Shown: positions 1 to 11,771 of the stretch, in pieces
How positions within the stretch are numbered: position 1 is the stretch's first letter
Layout of the letters: each line of letters opens with the position of its first letter
NCBI RefSeq assembly: GCF_018812025.1
Contig: NC_063052.1
Location: forward strand, 31,015,951-31,079,950
Source: Megalobrama amblycephala
Lineage: Eukaryota; Chordata; Actinopteri; Cypriniformes; Xenocyprididae
DNA: 64,000 nucleotides
Reading direction: 5' to 3'
Translations under genes and position numbers: made by a program
The notes under the pieces: model-generated
What the model was told of the DNA's origin: nothing
The model's database searches: none
What the model saw: the letters and a program-made list of their open reading frames with translations, nothing else

Positions 1-127
1 AACTTATGGGTAGGGTTAGGTTTAGGGGTAGGAACAGGGTTAAGACTAAATTTTCAGACTGGAATGTTGTTCCAGGATCAACAAAATATGTTGACCCAGG
101 AACGCATCTAACTCAGCAATATCAGGA

Positions 128-470
128 TGTGCGTCAGTGTCACATGATCCTTCAGAAATCATTCTAATATGCTGATTTGCTGCTCAAGAAACATTTCTTA
201 TATCGGTGCCGATAGCCTCGTGGGTAGCATCCCACGGCCTAAAATATAACTTTTATTATTATCAATCTTGAAAATAGTTGTGCTGCTTAATATTTTTTAT
301 ATTCTTTAATAAATAGAAAGTTAAAAAACAGCATTTATTTGAAATAGAAATCTTTTGAAACATTATAGATGTCTTTACTGTCAATTTTGATCAATTTAAT
401 ACATACTTGCTAAATAAAAGTATTAATTTTTTTGAAAAAAAAAAAATCTTACTGATGGTAAGTGTAAATT
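128..470 (+). repeat. Fish MITE, family M1, fragment
   Basis: Carries the family block CACATGATCCTTCAGAAATC, then TCTAATATGCTGATTTGCTG and a poly-A-like right end. The same block recurs about eleven times in the window in both orientations. The left end is missing. The family name is left open; the complete copy at 45231-45654 shows its inverted ends. Confidence 0.8.
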
Positions 471-674
471 ATTTCCCCTTTTTGGTTTTACGTCCCTTTT
501 TTAGAAAAAAAAATCTAAATTTTTATTTTTGATTCCCATTTGATTCCATTGCAACGTTTTTTTTCTTTTTATTTCCTTTCCATTGAATTTAACCCAAAAT
601 ATTTTTTAACCAACTAAATCTGGTATGAACTTATTTGTTACCAATGTAACTATTCACCAACAATGCCTAACTAG

Positions 675-1651
675 TTAAAGGTGCCCTTGAATGAAAAATT
701 TAATTTATCTTGGCATAGTTAAATAACAAGAGTTCAGTACATGGAAATGACATACAGTGAGTCTCAAACTCCACTGTTTCCTCCTTCTTATATAAATCTC
801 ATTTTTTTAAAAGACCTCCGAAGAACAGGCAAATCTCAACATAACACCGACTGTTACGTAACAGTCGGGGTGTACGCCCCCAATATTTGCATATGCCAGC
901 CCACGTTTCCAACATTATGAAAGGCATTAGACAAGGGCAGGCAGTAACGTCTGGAGCAGCACAGCCGAATCATCAGATTATGTAAGCAAGCAAGAACAAT
1001 AGCGAAAAATGGCAGATGGAGCAATAATAACTGACATGATCCATGATATCATGATATTTTTAGTGATATTTGTAAACTGTCTTTCTAAATGTTTCGTTAG
1101 CATGTTGCTAATGTACTGTTAAATGTGGTTAAAGTTACCATCGTTTCTTACTGTATTCACGGAGACAAGAGCCGTCGCTATTTCATTTTTAAACACTTGC
1201 AGTCTGTATAATGCATAAACACAACTTCATTCTTTATGAATCTCTCCAACAGTGTAGCATTAGCCGTTAGCCACGGAGCACAGCCTCAAATTCATTCAGA
1301 ATCAAATGTAAACAATAAAACAGTATACAATACTCACATAATCCGACGCATGCATGCCGCATGCATGACGAACACTTTGTAAAGATCCATTTGAGGGTTA
1401 TATTAGCTGTGTGAACTTTGTTTATGCACTGCTCAAGGCAAGCGCGAGCTCTGTGGGCGTGGAGCACGATAATTAAAGGGCCAGTAGCCCTGAATCGGCT
1501 CATTTATAATGATGCCCCAAAATAGGCAGTTAAAGAAATGAATTAAAAAAAATCTATGGGGTATTTTGAGCTGAAACTTCACAGACACATTCAGGGGACA
1601 CCTTAGACTTATATTACATATTTTTTTAAAAAAGTTCTAGGGCACCTTTAA
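675..1651 (-). mobile_element. TTAA-flanked element, family P1, copy A
   Basis: About 0.98 kb, starting TTAA-AGGTGCCC and ending GGGCACCT-TTAA, so it has inverted ends and TTAA on both sides. Four other copies lie at 11772, 15430, 36624 and 45759. It contains a perfect 22-bp palindrome at 847-868 centred on TTACGTAA. It has no transposase frame, so it is non-autonomous. TTAA target use suggests a piggyBac-like origin; that is inference. Confidence 0.8.
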
Positions 1652-2827
1652 TGTTATTAACAGCATGATCAACAGTTAAGGGACTCATACCAGCTTAGAT
1701 CTTGAGCTCACTTTGTATTTTGTGTGTTATTTTATTTGGACACTGATCCAGATTCATCTATGGCCGGTTTTGTCTCCTCCTCTCCCACGAGGCCCAGACA
1801 TATTTAATGGAGCCTCTAATTATCTCTTCTCATCCACGTTCCCTTGTCTACTAATCATATGCTCTCTCCCCAGCTTGGCTCTTTTGTTTCTCGCTCTTTC
1901 TCCGTTTGTCTCTCTGTACTGGGTCCTCTCTTGTGAGCTCGTAACTTGTTTCTCTTCTTTGCAACAATCTCCCAACACTCCCCACCCATCAGTAGGTGTA
2001 TCCCTGCTGAGTGTGATGAGGGGTGGGACTGTCCTACACAGTTATAGTGTGGAAACACACACACACACATCCTGTCTTCATAGCTTACTCTTCATAATCC
2101 TGTCTCAGCATGAGGGAGATCAGCTACCGCAACTGCAGGAGGATGAGAGAGAGAGAGCAGCAAAGGAGAAAGAGTGACAGGAGAAGGAAAGATGGACCAC
2201 GGGAGGGAAAAAAGAGGGGTGAGATGTCGTGTGCACTGCAAAAAAACTCATTTTATTAATCGGTAGGGCTGTTTTGATTTACAGTAAACATATCTAATCA
2301 TGCAAAGTAATATAATATTTAAAGCTAAAGTGTTGTTTTCTTATTTTAAGCATATATTTTATTAGATTTATGCTTAAAATAAGACCAGTGGTGTAAAACA
2401 AAAACACTTAATTCAGGATTGATTCTCTGAAAGTCTTACGCACGTTTGCTTCTCGGGTAAATTTATCTTGTCTTAAGGATGTTCCGATATTTTTACTGGA
2501 AAACGACTGAAATACTAAATGAGAAAATGATTTTTTTGTATTGTGCAAGGACTGTCATCAAGCTGTGGAGAGTGAGCTGTGTGTGTGTGTGAAGGAAAGA
2601 GTAAAGGCGTGTGATATCTGAGCTCTGGTGTGAAGCTGAACTGAAAACTGCAAGCCGTCTAAAGCATGTTAAATTTGACCTTGTTTCCAGAGAATTGTGG
2701 AAACTCTCGATCACAAGCTCTGCGTTCACTGAGACATTCTGCCATTTTGCACTATAACAGAGATTTGTTCCCATGCAGGGAAAAGTTATATCTCTGAGAG
2801 ATTTTTCTTGAATTAATGGAGATCATT

Positions 2828-3240
2828 CAAAAGTTTTGGGTTGATAAGATTTTTTAATGTTTTTGAGAGTAGTACAGTTAAAAAAAAAGAGTTATATATA
2901 ATATAAACAACTGTTTTCTTTTTGAATATATTTTAAAATGTAATTTATTCCTGTGATCAAAGCTGAATTTTCAGCATCATTACTCCAGTCTTCAGTGTCA
3001 CATGATCTATCAGAAATCATTCTAATATGCTGATTTGCTGCTAAAAAATATTTCTGATTATTATCAATGTTGAAAACGGTTATATTTCTGTTGAAACCAT
3101 GATGCATTTTTTCAAGATTCTTTAATAAATAGAAAGTTTAAACAACAGCATATATCAATTTCTTTTGCAACATTATAAACATTTTTACGGTCACTTTTTA
3201 TCAATTTAACGCTTGATTAAAAGTATTTTCAACGGCAGTC
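2828..3240 (+). repeat. Fish MITE, family M1
   Basis: Nearly full-length copy. The left part reads AAGTTTTGGGTTGATAAGAT; the middle has TTCAGTGTCACATGATC and TCATTCTAATATGCTGATTT. It holds the intact stretch TATATTTTAAAATGTAATTT at about 2927-2946, which serves as an empty site for the insertion at 5291-6029. Confidence 0.8.
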
Positions 3241-3824
3241 AAATATATCAACTTTGTAGCTGACATTTTCTCTAAACTATCTTAGGTTAAAAAGGTGCAA
3301 ATGAGATGATCGTTTATATTTACTGGATAAAGTTCAGTGATATGGTCACTGGAAGCAAAATAGAGACAGTGTGATATAGGATTTGTCATTCTGTATTTAT
3401 TTTACAAATAAATAAGTAAAAACAAGGGCTTTAAATGCTAATTTTAATGGACATTTTTGGAATTAGCTCACTTGTAGAAACCATAAAGAAACAGAACAGA
3501 ATAAGACATCAATTATACATCAATTATTCCCTGACAACGTCATCATTCAGTAATATATGACCAATGAGAATCAAGTTTCTAGAGAGCGATGTCATAATGT
3601 AAGAGCATAGAGCTATAAAAGGAAGAATGTGGTAAGAAATGTTTGAGTTCATATTGAAACCTCTGACTTTGCCATCTTTTGGCAAATTTGAGCTAATTTT
3701 AAAAGCTTTCTTCTGTAACTCTAGATGAAACAAGCGACTAGTGTCTGCTGTCAGGAGAAAAAGTGGTAATCTCATTGCTGCCTCTGAGAAACAGTAGAGC
3801 AAAATGAGAGATCTCATTTGTGAT

Positions 3825-4594
3825 CAGGGCTTGACATTTAAATTTAAGCAAGAAAAACTGCTATATAGATATTTTTAATATTATCTCATAATTTTGCAGC
3901 AGGTATATTAGGCTGCTGTCACTTTAAGACCTGACGCACGGATCCATTATTCTGTTACACATGCGTTTTCTTTCTCAACTGTTTACATTCATTTAAAATA
4001 TAATTGACTGTGTTTACGTGAATACTCACCAAAACCAGCATTTTGACATTATTTTGTGTGTATTTGACTGTTTAAGCACAATAAGCAGTGAAAAAGAACT
4101 CAATTTAGTACTGAGAGGCGGCTTTATGTGCCGCACTTTGGGTGCGTGCAGAAAATCTGCAGGAATGAGTAAAATTATTTGCAATACGCACAATCCCACA
4201 CTGAAATTCAAGCCCAGGAACACCAACAATATTCATCCAGAGCAAATGAAGTGAGTGAGTGAGGGGAGGCGGGTGTGTGTGTCAACTCGCTGTCGGAGAG
4301 AGGAGAGAGAGAGAAAGCGCAGCTGGTATCGCGTGTCTATTCTGTGGAAAATGAGTATTGGAAGCGTTTCAGATATTTTAGTATCAGTATGTAATGAAAA
4401 AACAATATTTTTGACGCTACATTGCACTTAGTTTATTATTTCAAATGCCTTTTTAAAAGACTACAATTGAAAAATGTATAAATTATATGTAAAATTCAAC
4501 TAGCCAAAGTGGCTCGTAGCAGTGCCTGCGTTAAACGCAACTTCTGAAATACACCCGCATTTGGCAAGTTGGCGGGTGTTAATGTCGAGCCCTT
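3825..4594 (+). mobile_element. hAT-like non-autonomous element, family H1 (uninterrupted copy)
   Basis: Begins CAGGGCTTGACATT and ends AATGTCGAGCCCT(T), an imperfect terminal inverted repeat. Flanks are TTTGTGAT (3817-3824) and TTTGTCAT (4595-4602), a 7/8 match, as expected of an aged 8-bp hAT duplication. There is no transposase frame. A second, inverted and interrupted copy occupies 58377-60909; this copy shows that copy's pre-insertion site as a single TTAA at about 4070 (GACTGTTTAAGCACAATAAG). Confidence 0.8.
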
Positions 4595-5214
4595 TTTGTC
4601 ATTATGGAAAGCTCAATTGTTCGTGCAGACATTAAAATCTTTCTTCGGATTTTGGCGAGCGGTTGTGCTTCCCAGCGGACAGGGCTTTCTTTTTCTTATC
4701 ACATTGAGTTTCATATTGCAACATAAGATTTGGCTCATCCACTCCGATTTCTAAAACTATTTTATAATTATCTTTTTTTGCAAAATCCATAAATATTTCT
4801 CCAGCCATAAACTGTATTTTGCTTTATTTCTTTAAAAGTTTATTTATTTTTCTCCCTTTGACAAAGGATTTATTTGTCTGTGACTGTTGGCTTTCTATCG
4901 AGCGTCCCAGTGGATAGTGCTGTGTTTTATATCACATTTTGTTTCATATTGCAACATCAGGTTTGTTTTCAGATTCAGATTTCCCCTCCACTGCTGGACA
5001 AGTTTAACAGTCGCTGCTTTTCCTCCATGGGTTTGTTTTTAATAAAAATCTGAAGTGTCTTTTCTGGTTTCATTCCAGCTGAGAGTCGTCTGGAAGAGAG
5101 ATGCAGTTATGTGATGGTTACCAGTGACCGCTTAGAATGAGTTAGTTTGTTGTCTGTATATGCAGCCCTGCGTATATGCACTTGTCCGTGAGCAGCCCTG
5201 TCTCTTATAAGTCT

Positions 5215-6230
5215 CTTATGCTCACTAAGGCTGTAAAAATACAGTTAAAACAGTAATATTAAGAAATATTTTTTTCTATTTGAATATATTTTAAAGGTGA
5301 ACTGCAGTGCCCCTTTTACAAGATGTAAAATAAGTCTCTGGTGTCCCCAGAATGTGTCTGTGAAGTTTCAGCTCAAAATACCCCACAAATCATTTATTAT
5401 AGCTTGTCAAATTTGCCCCTATTTGGGTGTGAGCAAAAACACGCCGTTTTTGTGTGTGTCCCTTTAAATGCAAATGAGCTGCTGCTCCCGCCCACTTTCC
5501 AGAAGAGGGCGGAGCTTTAACAGCTCAACAACAACAAAGCTGGAGAATCTCCCGCAGCCAAAATGAGGATTGTCAGTAACGGTGTTCAGCCTTACATTGT
5601 TCAAACCGGAGTCGACACTGATGGAGAGACTCAGGAAGAAGTTGATTCAACTCATCGACTAGCATGTGCTGTCATGTTAATCTTTTGTGCAAATCCAGCA
5701 TTGAATTGACCCTCGTTTGTGAAGCAGTCCGGTGTAAAATGACTCTTCTCTAAAGCAGCCCAACATGGCCTCACCCCCTTTGTTATGTGTTCTTGGGGGC
5801 GGGGTAGATGTAAATTTTTAAAGTTTGTGATGTCACCAACCCGGGAAAAAGCTCGTTGTAGTCCCTACCAACCGTTTATTGTAGTCCTTAAAAAGCGATT
5901 TCTGTAAAAGAAAATATCTCCCTTTGCATTGAACTTTGAGCGTTGTAACTTTGCAGATGTTGTTTATGCTCAAACATTACACACTAACTAAAGTTAAAAA
6001 AGTGAAATCATAATCAAGGACCCCTTTAAAATGTATTTTTTTCCTGTGATCAAAGCTGATCATTACTTCAGTCTTCAGTGTCACATGATCCTTCAGAAAT
6101 CATTCTAATATGCTGATTTGCCGCTCAATAAACACTTCTGATTATTATCTGTGTTGAAAACAGTTGTGCTGCTTAATATTCTGTGGAAACTGTGAAACAT
6201 GTTTGATGACTAGAAAGTGTGTGAGAAGGC
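5215..6230 (+). repeat. Fish MITE, family M1, split by an insertion
   Basis: The left part (5215-5294) and right part (6026-6230) together make one M1 copy. They are interrupted at the family's TATATTTTAAAATG stretch by the element at 5291-6029. Comparison with the uninterrupted copy at 2828-3240 supports this directly. Confidence 0.8.
5291..6029 (+). mobile_element. TTAA-inserted element, family P2
   Basis: Sits inside an M1 copy with TTAA at both borders (5291-5294, 6026-6029) where other M1 copies have one TTAA. The ends read AGGTGAACTGC... and ...AAGGACCCCT. The interior includes CGCCCACTTTCCAGAAGAGG. No transposase frame is seen. Confidence 0.75.
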
Positions 6231-6524
6231 TTTGTGTAATATGACAGATGCTCCTGCATGCAAGTGTTAATGAGTGTTAATGTTTTTCTGTGTCGTGTCA
6301 TATGAGCGTCTGGGCTTCATTCAGCTTATTTTTACAATGTTCTGCTTTATAATGTGTGTGTGTGTGATGGTGTGTGTGTGCTCTGCTGGACAGATGTACA
6401 TTTGAACCTTGAAGGAGAAAGAGAGAGGGGTGGTCGGTGATAAAACACCATCAGAAAATGCTGATTTGAGCAAAAGCATTCATGCACAACTGCAACCTTG
6501 TGCAGCTTTACATTCTCTCTCTCT

Positions 6525-6840
6525 CTCTCACACACACAGGTTTGTTTTGCTATCTTAGTGAGGACATTCCATAGGCGTAATGGTTTTTATACTGTACAAA
6601 CTGTACATTCTCTCCCTCTACACTACCCCTAAACCTACCCATCACAGAAAACTTTCTGCATTTTTACATTTTTAATAAAACATTGTTTAGTAAAGCTATT
6701 TTAAATATGAGGACTCATGAAATGTCCTCATATTTCATGTTTACATCGTAATACCAGTGTAACACCCATGTCATTATACAAAGCTGTGTCCTCATAAATC
6801 ACAAAAATGCGTGCACACACACAGTCACTCACACACAGAT
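6525..6840 (-). repeat. CA-bordered 'gaggacattcc' fish repeat
   Basis: Bordered by CA runs. Contains GTGAGGACATTCCATAGGCG, then GTTTTTATACTGTACAAACT and CTAAACCTACCCATCACAGA. A copy in the opposite orientation lies at 12790-13060, with CCATTACGTCAATGGAATGT. Class unknown. Confidence 0.7.
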
Positions 6841-7044
6841 GTCTTGGTGATGTTAGAGACTCTTACATTAGCCCTGTGCCAGGCATTTTCTACCGCCATT
6901 ATTATTCAGCATTTATTTGAATTGGTTTAAAGGAATTGGTGTGCTGTATCTTTGAGTTCCCTATAGCCAAACTTTGATTTTCAACTAAAGTAAAACTTGA
7001 GATGCATCAAAGCAAGGATGAAATAAAAAAAATCCAGACTGCAT

Positions 7045-7195
7045 TCTAAAAAAATGCTGGGTTGTTTCAACCCAAATTTGTGTCAAACCCAAGCGTTGGG
7101 TTAAAAATTAAATTTGAAATTTTATCACAATGGCTGGGTTTGCCATATTTGACCCAAATTTGGGTTGAAACAGCCCAGCATTTTTTAGAGTGTGG
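7045..7195 (+). repeat. TGGGTT palindromic MITE, family G, short copy
   Basis: Inverted ends: AAAAAATGCTGGGTTGTTTC at the left and AACAGCCCAGCATTTTTTAG at the right. Short internal TGGGTT and AACCCA units. Longer relatives lie at 9112, 26523 and 52696-53604. Confidence 0.75.
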
Positions 7196-7501
7196 GTGGA
7201 ACAAATGTACAATTTTAAGAATTGGTCACTGAAAATTTTATTTTTATTGACTAAAAATAATAATCTTTTCATTAGCTGGCTGTTGTGATCTCTGTGACAT
7301 TTGTTACATTAAAAACTAAACAATTGCATTGCTTTTAAAAATACACTACTATGTAGCAATGATGTATAAAATCAGTCAAAAGATGATAATATAATAAACA
7401 ACAATAAAAGCATTTATAATGTTACAAAAGATTTTTATTTCAAATAAATGTTTTTTTTAAACCTTCTATTCATCAAAGAATTTTCAGTTTTCACAAAAAC
7501 A

Positions 7502-8300
7502 TTAAAGGGTTAGTTCACCCAAAAATGAAAGTTCTGTCATTTATTACTTACCTTCATGTCGTTTCACACCCGTAAGACCTTCGTTCATCTTTGGAACACA
7601 ATTTAAGATATTTTAGTTGAAATCCGATGGCTCCGTGAGGCCTCCATAGGGAGCAATGTCACTTCCTCTGTCAAGATCCATAAAGGTACTAAAAACATAT
7701 TTAAATCAGTTCATGTGAGTACAGTGGCTCAATATTAATATTATAAAGCGACGAGAATAGTTTTGGTGCGGCAAAAAAACAAAATAATGACTTATTTAGT
7801 GATGGCCGATTTCAAAACACTGCTTCAGGAAGCATCGGAGCATTGTGAATCAGTGTATCGAATCATGAATCGGATCGCGGGTCAAACCGCCAAACTGCTG
7901 AAATCACGTGACTTTGGCGCTCCGAACAGCAGATTCGACACACTGATTCGACACACTGACACTGATCTGTGCTCCGATGCTTTCTGAAGCAGTGTTTTGA
8001 AATCGGCCATCACTATATAAGTCGTTATTTTGGTTTTTTTGCCACACCAAAAGTATTCTCGTCGCTTTATAATATTAATATTGAGCCACTGAACTCACAT
8101 GAACTGATTTAAATATGTTTTTAGTACCTTTATGGATCTTGACAGAGGAAGTGACATTGCTCCCTATGGAGGCCTCACGGAGCCATCGGATTTCAACTAA
8201 AATATCTTAATTTGTATTCCGAAGATTAACGAAGGTCTTACGGGTGTGAAACGACATGAAGGTAAGTAATAAATGACAGAATTTTTAAAACTTTAACGTC
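7502..8300. mobile_element. Foldback element, family F1 (right tip degraded)
   Basis: Left end TTAA-AGGGTTAGTTCACCC. The two arms, about 7502-7860 and 7980-8285, are inverted copies of each other, sharing ACACTGCTTCAGGAAGCATC and its complement. The right terminus lacks the expected GGGTGAACTAACCC and drifts into unique sequence after GACAGAATTTTTAAA. Related copies: 28877-29773 and 58706-59463. The 74-codon frame inside is a by-product of the arms. Confidence 0.8.
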
Positions 8301-9111
8301 TGGATCCCCCAGTCTTGATTATTTGTTCACATGCTTGATAAGTTAAAAGTTTTGAAAGGGAGAGACAGTTCTTTTCTCTTAATATTTGCCAAAACCGGTC
8401 TGATCTTGTAGTCGACAGACAGTCAGTTTCATCTCATAGGCCTTGTTTCTGTGGAAGAAGGAAGAGAGAGCGGAACGAGGGACGGAAATACTATTTCTAA
8501 TAAAAGACTTCCAGGACTATCAAAGCGAGTGGAAGGAGCATTGGGCCGAGAGAGAAAAAGCCGATCTTTCATGTGAGCTGTCACTATTATCAGTGTGTGC
8601 GTTTGTGCCTTTGTGTTTATACTTGGATTTACTGATCAAGCAGGAATCAACTCGATGATGAACATGAAACACCTCTTATTCTTTCTTCTTTTGGACATTT
8701 GTGCCCAATACTTCCACTTTGGGTTGCTGATAGTTTAGTGATTTATACAGAAACTCCTGATATACAGTGTCTGTTGTAGACTGGGATCGATGGGGTTGGT
8801 AGTGCATGTGCTCTGGTAAGTTTGAGTCTGGTTAGGGTCTTTTCCTGTCACTTGTTCACTGTCCTTTCAATAAAAAGTGGCAAAAGCCCAAATAAAACAG
8901 AAAATTACCAGACCCTTTCCTCAGACTTTTCAATCACGTATTTTTCTTTGTGATGTGATGTATGCATTGATGTGATTTAAACGGTATTCATTGAGGTCAG
9001 AAACTCGGTTTTAACCATGAGGAATCAATTGTGAAAAGTGTCTCTATATGACAGGTGGTTGAAAAATGGGAAGCACTTTATTTTACAGTCCTGTTCTGCA
9101 TGTAAATACTA

Positions 9112-9292
9112 CACTCTAAAAAATGCTGGGTTAAAAATACCCAAGTTGGGTTGAAAGTGATTGGGTTGTTTTAACCCAGCAGGTTGGGTTAAAAGTTTGC
9201 CCAACCTGCTGGGTAGTTGGGTTAAAACAACCCAATCACTGGGTTTGTCCATTTTCAACCCATCTTGGGTTATTTTTAACCCAGCATTTTTG
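9112..9292. repeat. TGGGTT palindromic MITE, family G
   Basis: Starts at an ACACTCTAAAAAATGCTGGG end and finishes TTTTTAACCCAGCATTTTTG. The interior alternates TGGGTT and AACCCA and could fold on itself along nearly its whole length. Confidence 0.8.
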
Positions 9293-9536
9293 TATTATTT
9301 CAGTTACTGATCATTAAGATTATTTTTAATTGTTTTAGTTTTGAAGTCGTCATGAAACGAAAGTTGCGATCGTCTTTTCTTTCCTATTATGACATATATT
9401 TGAGTGAAACGGCTTCTTGAACAAGAATAGGGCAGGACTTGATTTTGTTAATTGGGAATTGATTGGACTGTTGTGGTTTGCTATTGGTGGATCTCATGTG
9501 AGTGACAGTTTGCCCCGCCCTCACATCAGTAAACAC

Positions 9537-10633
9537 TAGGGGTGTGACGAGACCAGTATCTCACGAGACGAGACGAGACTCGAGATTGAGTTCACGAGAC
9601 GAGACAAGATGGCGAAATACATGACTAGAAAAAATATTCTGCAGGTGTATTTGAAATGTTTTAACTAATCATTTTGTAATGAATGTCATTTCAGTTCTAC
9701 TTTCTGAGACTGAATTATCATATGCAGTAAAAGACAACAATACTTAAGTAATGTAAAAGGTTTTGCCACTAACTCAACTGACTGACTTCCCTCCTGTATG
9801 ATTTCAGTCTCTTCAGATCTTACTGTACATGAATTATGAGCTTCTACAGCTTTTGACCTCCTAACTGAACTCCTCTCCACAATCTGATCACAGAAATAAA
9901 AACAGTATAAATAAAAATGGTAACACTTTACAATAAGGTCTCATTTATTAACATTAATGTATTAACCAACATCAACTAACAACAAGCAATATATTTGCTA
10001 CAGTATTTATTAATCTTTGTTAGTTGATAAAAATAGTCATTCATTGTTAGTTCATGATAGTTCACAGTGCATTAACTAATGTTAACAAATGAAACCTTAT
10101 TGTTTGTACTAGTAAATAATAAGAAGAGAAAACTGTTATTCATTTTTATGGTAACACTTTACAATAAGTGCAACCATAATCGCACTCTCTCAATATTCAA
10201 AGATCAAATAAGACCAAATTTTTCTTTGATACAGAGCTGAGAGATGGTTACAACTACACTGCCCAGCCTAAAATAGCTTTCATATTGAGAGATATCTGCA
10301 TTCATCAGGGAGCCGCTTTCAAAATGCGGGGTATTGAAATCACGTTTGAATGCGCGCGCGCGTTTACTTTCACTTTTAAACGGTCGCGCGTACTCTGTAA
10401 ATATGGAGCGGCGGCGACCGTTATCCAACTGAATTAAATGTTTTTTTTTTATTTAAATACAAAGCAAAACGACAGTGGAGGCATAATGTAAACGTAGCGG
10501 TGGCATATTCTTTCCTAATCATCCTTACACTCTGTCATGGCAACATCACGAGACTACTTTTCGCCTCGACGAGAAATCTCGTCACAGTTTAGTCTCGCGA
10601 GATCTCGTGCCACGAGATCTCGTCACACCCCTA
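9537..10633 (+). mobile_element. hAT-like element, family H2, with exact 8-bp duplication
   Basis: Starts TAGGGGTGTGACGAGA and ends TCTCGTCACACCCCTA. It is flanked by the identical octamer GTAAACAC at 9529-9536 and 10634-10641. Subterminal regions are rich in ACGAGA units on both sides. No transposase frame is visible. A separate repeat fragment sits inside at 9914-10175. The exact flanking octamer suggests a younger insertion than the other hAT-like copies here. Confidence 0.9.
9914..10175. repeat. 'GGTAACACTTTACAATAAG' repeat inside H2
   Basis: GGTAACACTTTACAATAAGG occurs at about 9919 and GGTAACACTTTACAATAAGT at about 10151, in the same orientation. Between them are internal inverted stretches around ACATTAATG and CATTAACTAATGTTAAC. 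Related to, but not the same as, the GGTAACACTTTAGTTTAGGG element at 51187. Confidence 0.6.
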
Positions 10634-11771
10634 GTAAACACGTCATCAGAGACGAGATGTCGGTGCGAGAGGGAGGGGAAGTTATTTTGATTCAAGATTA
10701 CGAGGGCACTTGAATTAAAGAAATAATGATGTGCGCAGAAGTAGTGGTGGATTCATGGTAAAGTGTCGAATGGGTTGTCGAGGCAGCAGATTGGCTGTTA
10801 TTGATGAGTGAAGCTGATTGGATACACTCAGAATGAGGTTTTTCTCTGTGCTGTCTGTGAGCGGGACTTCTGGAGTTTCTGTTAACAGAGCAATCAGAAG
10901 CAAGATTCACTTGGACATGTAAAGGTTTCCTTGTACTCCTGAGTCCACGTGGGCAGAATTACAACGTGCAGGCATGTGATAAGAAGTCAAAGCATGAGTG
11001 TGTGTGCTTCTGTACATGTGCATTAATTGTACAAGACCTATATGTGTGTTTTAGTCTAAAGTATGTGTGTATTAAAGATTTGGAGTGTATGTGTGTGTAT
11101 GAGGAAGTGAGAGTGTGTGTGTGTTAGAAGCATCTGGAGACAAGAAGGTGTGATTTCACTGGATGTGACAGAATGAAGTATTGCTCTGAAGAGAGAGAGA
11201 GAGAGAGAGAAGCAGAAAACCACAGATGGAGCCGCACTCAGTGAAACAGTGAAAAATCGGCTATTCCATGTTGTTTTCAGTCCAAAACTGTACCTGAAGT
11301 CCTTTGAAGTCCTTTGTTTCATGAGGATTCCATTTTACAGTTTTTTTTTTTTAAATTTCACCTCAAAATCAAAGGAAATAAATGAAAATTATTTTGTATT
11401 GTTTATTGTTTATTATATTGATAAATATATTGTTTGTTAGTTTATTTTCATTTTCATATTCATTTCAATTATATATTATAATATGCTCAAATTTAATAAT
11501 ATATTTTATTTATAATATTGTTTAGAAGAATATATTTATAATTTAAAGATACATCATATATAATATATTTAAATTTAAATTAAAAATATTAAGTATATAT
11601 TAACATTTTATATATTTCTACAAAATGATAGTGTTTTAGCTGTCTTCACTTTAAACTGATTTACATTAAAAAGCTGTTTTTCATAGTAAAAATATAGCTA
11701 GTAATGAGTTTAAGAATCACTTTTGAGAATAATAAGAATTAGAATAAAAGTAAAACTTCAGAAAAAATATT

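Noticed and set aside
1..60. GGTAGGGTTAGG / TTTAGGGGTAGG telomere-like start
   Set aside because: Only a few imperfect units in ordinary intron; not a TTAGGG array.
1713..2177. 154-codon plus-strand frame
   Set aside because: Low-complexity C/T-rich and CA-rich sequence, no domain, no splice context; overlaps an equally long antisense frame.
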